Part shown: positions 6,561-9,660 of the stretch, in pieces
Layout of the letters: each line of letters begins with the position of its first letter
Numbering within the stretch: position 1 is the stretch's first letter
Notes under the pieces: model-generated
Seen by the model: the letters and a program-made list of their open reading frames with translations, nothing else
The model's database searches: none
Told to the model about the DNA's origin: nothing
Translations under genes and position numbers: made by a program
Assembly: GCA_017889845.1 (NCBI GenBank)
Contig: JAGGAJ010000064.1
Span: 1 to 9,660 of the forward strand
Source: Deltaproteobacteria bacterium
Lineage (GTDB): Bacteria; Desulfobacterota; Deferrimicrobia; Deferrimicrobiales; Deferrimicrobiaceae
DNA: 9,660 bases
Direction of reading: 5' to 3'

Positions 6561-6601
6561 GGAACCCTCTCCCGCCGCGCGCGGCGGCTTACCCGGTGTG
6601 G

Positions 6602-7168
6602 TCACTTTATGTTCTCCGGCCGCACGGGCGGCGGCATCGGCTGGAGCGGCTTGAAGGCGGGGTCGTGCGGGTTGTGGCAGTGGACGCACAGGAGGTACTG
6701 CTTCTCCCCGTTCCACATCCCCGAGCGTTTCCCGTGGACCCCCGCTTTCCAGTCGCGGTACTTGTCCCCGTGGCACTGCCCGCACAGCCTGTACGACTCC
6801 TCGTGGGGGATCCTCTCCCCGCTCGCGAGACGCAGCTTGTCCCGGTTGGTCGTGTCGTGGCAATCCAGGCACCACCGCTGCCCCTGCGCGTGGTTCAGGA
6901 CGATGTCGGTGTGCTCGTCTTTGAGCTCCCGCCGGGTCGGGTTCGGCCGGATCTCCTTGTGGCAATCGCTGCAGGGGAAGATCCCGGGCGAAAACGGCGG
7001 TTTCGGCACGGCAAACTGCGGGCCGTGCGGCACGTGCGTAGACGCAGCGCCTGCCGTTCCCGCCGGCGCCTCCTGCGGGTGGGCCGCCAGGACACCCGCC
7101 GCGGCGAGGCACAGGATCGCCGCCGCGGCCGCCGGGACGATGGCCCGGCGCGCACGTTCCATGTTCAT
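6602..7168 (-). CDS. Secreted tetrahaem cytochrome c (module 1)
   Basis: From ATG 7168 the protein has 188 residues. It has a basic start (ERARR), a hydrophobic Ala-rich core (10-27) and GVLA at 25-28 with likely Sec cleavage after Ala28, so the mature protein is periplasmic. A Pro/Ala-rich linker of about 30 residues precedes four CxxCH motifs beginning at Cys66, 100, 129 and 161. Additional His residues (His86, His93, His122, His145, His167) could be distal ligands. The last motif sits in CVHCHNPHDP, shared with the octahaem cytochrome of module 2. This start was chosen because AAGGAG lies 5 nt upstream; an upstream in-frame ATG at 7210 lacks a ribosome site and would add 14 residues before the signal. 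The gene follows the ferritin-like gene by 73 bp, which holds no other clear feature, and leads the first cytochrome/Fe-S/NrfD module. Confidence 0.87.
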   Translation of the reverse strand: MNMERARRAIVPAAAAAILCLAAAGVLAAHPQEAPAGTAGAASTHVPHGPQFAVPKPPFSPGIFPCSDCHKEIRPNPTRRELKDEHTDIVLNHAQGQRWCLDCHDTTNRDKLRLASGERIPHEESYRLCGQCHGDKYRDWKAGVHGKRSGMWNGEKQYLLCVHCHNPHDPAFKPLQPMPPPVRPENIK

Positions 7169-7241
7169 CGCGACTCCTTCGAACCGGGTTTGGGAAATGG
7201 ACCGACGCAACGCGATCGCCGCGCCCGGGACTGCCTGGGCG

Positions 7242-7757
7242 TCACTCCCCCATCCGCAGCCCGGACGCTTCGAGAAAGTCGAGGTACTCGTAGATGATGT
7301 CGAAATGCTTCTGCTCCTCCGACGCCAGGATCCGGAAGAACGTCTTCTCCTGCCGGTTCGTGGCGTTCTCGGACATCCGGGTGTACATCTCCCTCCCCTC
7401 CGCCTCGAATCCGAGGGCCTTTCGCATGGCCACCGCGGAATCCCCGGAGATCGCCTTCTCTTTCTTGATCCGGCTGTACTCCCGCTTGAAGAGGCGCATC
7501 CGCCCTTCGCTGCTCGCCGTGGAGACGGCGGGGAACTTCCCCTCCTGCTCGAGCTTCCGGGAGATCGCCTGGATGTCGTCGAAATGCTTCTGCTCCATGT
7601 CCGCCAGCAGCGCGAACACCTGCCGGGCGAACGGGTCCATGGCCTTCTCGGCGGACAGGGCGAAGTACCGTTTCCCGGTCTTCTCGAACCGGAGGGCGCG
7701 GGTGATGGCGCTGACGGCGTTTTCCGTCTTCTGGACGCGCTTTACCGCTTTCGGCAT
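7242..7757 (-). CDS. Ferritin-like (rubrerythrin-type) diiron four-helix protein
   Basis: This 171-residue protein is almost entirely helical and lacks a signal peptide, so it is cytoplasmic. It shows the two-fold repeat typical of the ferritin-like superfamily: Glu25 followed 30 residues later by E55xxH58, and Glu118 followed 30 residues later by E148xxH151. These residues would form a carboxylate-bridged diiron site. A long charged segment (84-104) links the halves. There is no C-terminal rubredoxin domain (no CxxC pair), unlike classical rubrerythrin. Likely roles are peroxide or oxygen detoxification or iron handling, as in short erythrin-like proteins. The ATG at 7757 has AGGGG 7 nt upstream. 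It is the first gene after the TypA gene and the first of the array, 73 bp before the tetrahaem cytochrome, so it may share a transcript with the electron-transfer genes. Confidence 0.8.
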   Translation of the reverse strand: MPKAVKRVQKTENAVSAITRALRFEKTGKRYFALSAEKAMDPFARQVFALLADMEQKHFDDIQAISRKLEQEGKFPAVSTASSEGRMRLFKREYSRIKKEKAISGDSAVAMRKALGFEAEGREMYTRMSENATNRQEKTFFRILASEEQKHFDIIYEYLDFLEASGLRMGE

Positions 7758-7783
7758 CTGGAAACCCCTTTTATTAGGATGGT

Positions 7784-7821
7784 CCTTTCTATATTAACCG
7801 GACGAGGGGCCGGTATCCCAA
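7784..7821 (-). promoter_or_regulatory. Weak candidate promoter for the ferritin-cytochrome array
   Basis: In the 71-bp gap between the TypA stop and the ferritin-like gene, the minus strand has TAATAT (7796-7791) as a fair -10 box, in the most AT-rich patch of the region. TTGGGA (7821-7816) is a partial -35 at a long 19-bp spacing. A short inverted repeat, ACCGG/CCGGT, lies in the spacer and could be an operator or chance. The predicted leader is about 25-30 nt. Confidence 0.25.
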
Positions 7822-7828
7822 AAAAAAT

Positions 7829-9658
<1,830 letters not shown>

Positions 9659-9660
9659 GG

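Noticed and set aside
5634..7112. 492-codon form of the module 1 Fe-S protein
   Set aside because: The extra N-terminal part is a frame shadow of the tetrahaem cytochrome; the Tat signal fixes the start near 6560 or, at most, the GTG at 6605.

Overview
The window looks like a chromosomal stretch of a GC-rich, anaerobic, cytochrome-rich bacterium of the former Deltaproteobacteria (Geobacter-like or a related metal- or sulfur-respiring lineage). This rests on the high GC and GC-rich third codon positions, the many CxxCH haem motifs, the Tat-exported four-cluster ferredoxin subunits and the NrfD/DsrP-type membrane subunits. Genus-level assignment is not possible by eye.

Layout. Positions 1-586 are poorly coding. 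They hold a possible gene start running off the left edge (minus strand), a protein-like but frame-broken stretch (about 241-480, plus strand), and one copy of an intergenic repeat (485-545). A secreted metallophosphoesterase follows on the plus strand (587-1351). The second, inverted copy of the repeat lies just after it (about 1386-1460), in the convergent gap before the minus-strand genes.

From 7757 down to 1530 everything reads on the minus strand as one compact array. It starts with a ferritin-like diiron protein. Then come two consecutive three-gene modules, each made of a multihaem cytochrome c, a Tat-exported ferredoxin-like protein with four [4Fe-4S] clusters, and an NrfD-family quinone-interacting membrane protein. 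Module 1 is tetrahaem cytochrome (6602-7168), Fe-S protein (5634-6560) and a DsrP-like NrfD (4331-5617). Module 2 is a membrane-anchored octahaem cytochrome (3535-4299), Fe-S protein (2789-3538) and a divergent NrfD (1530-2792). The last three genes overlap by 4 nt each (TTGA and ATGA), which implies translational coupling and stoichiometric assembly.

Upstream of the array, also on the minus strand, is the ribosome-associated GTPase TypA/BipA (7829-9658, start at or just beyond the right edge).

Functional picture (inference). The two NrfD subunits would exchange electrons with the membrane quinone pool. The extracytoplasmic Fe-S subunits (8 clusters in total) would carry them to or from 12 haems in the two cytochromes. 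No molybdopterin catalytic subunit or other terminal reductase is present. The array therefore reads as a quinone:cytochrome c electron conduit, similar in composition to the Cbc-type clusters of Geobacter and related to Hmc, Dsr and Alternative Complex III families. The tandem, non-identical double module is the most interesting item in the window.
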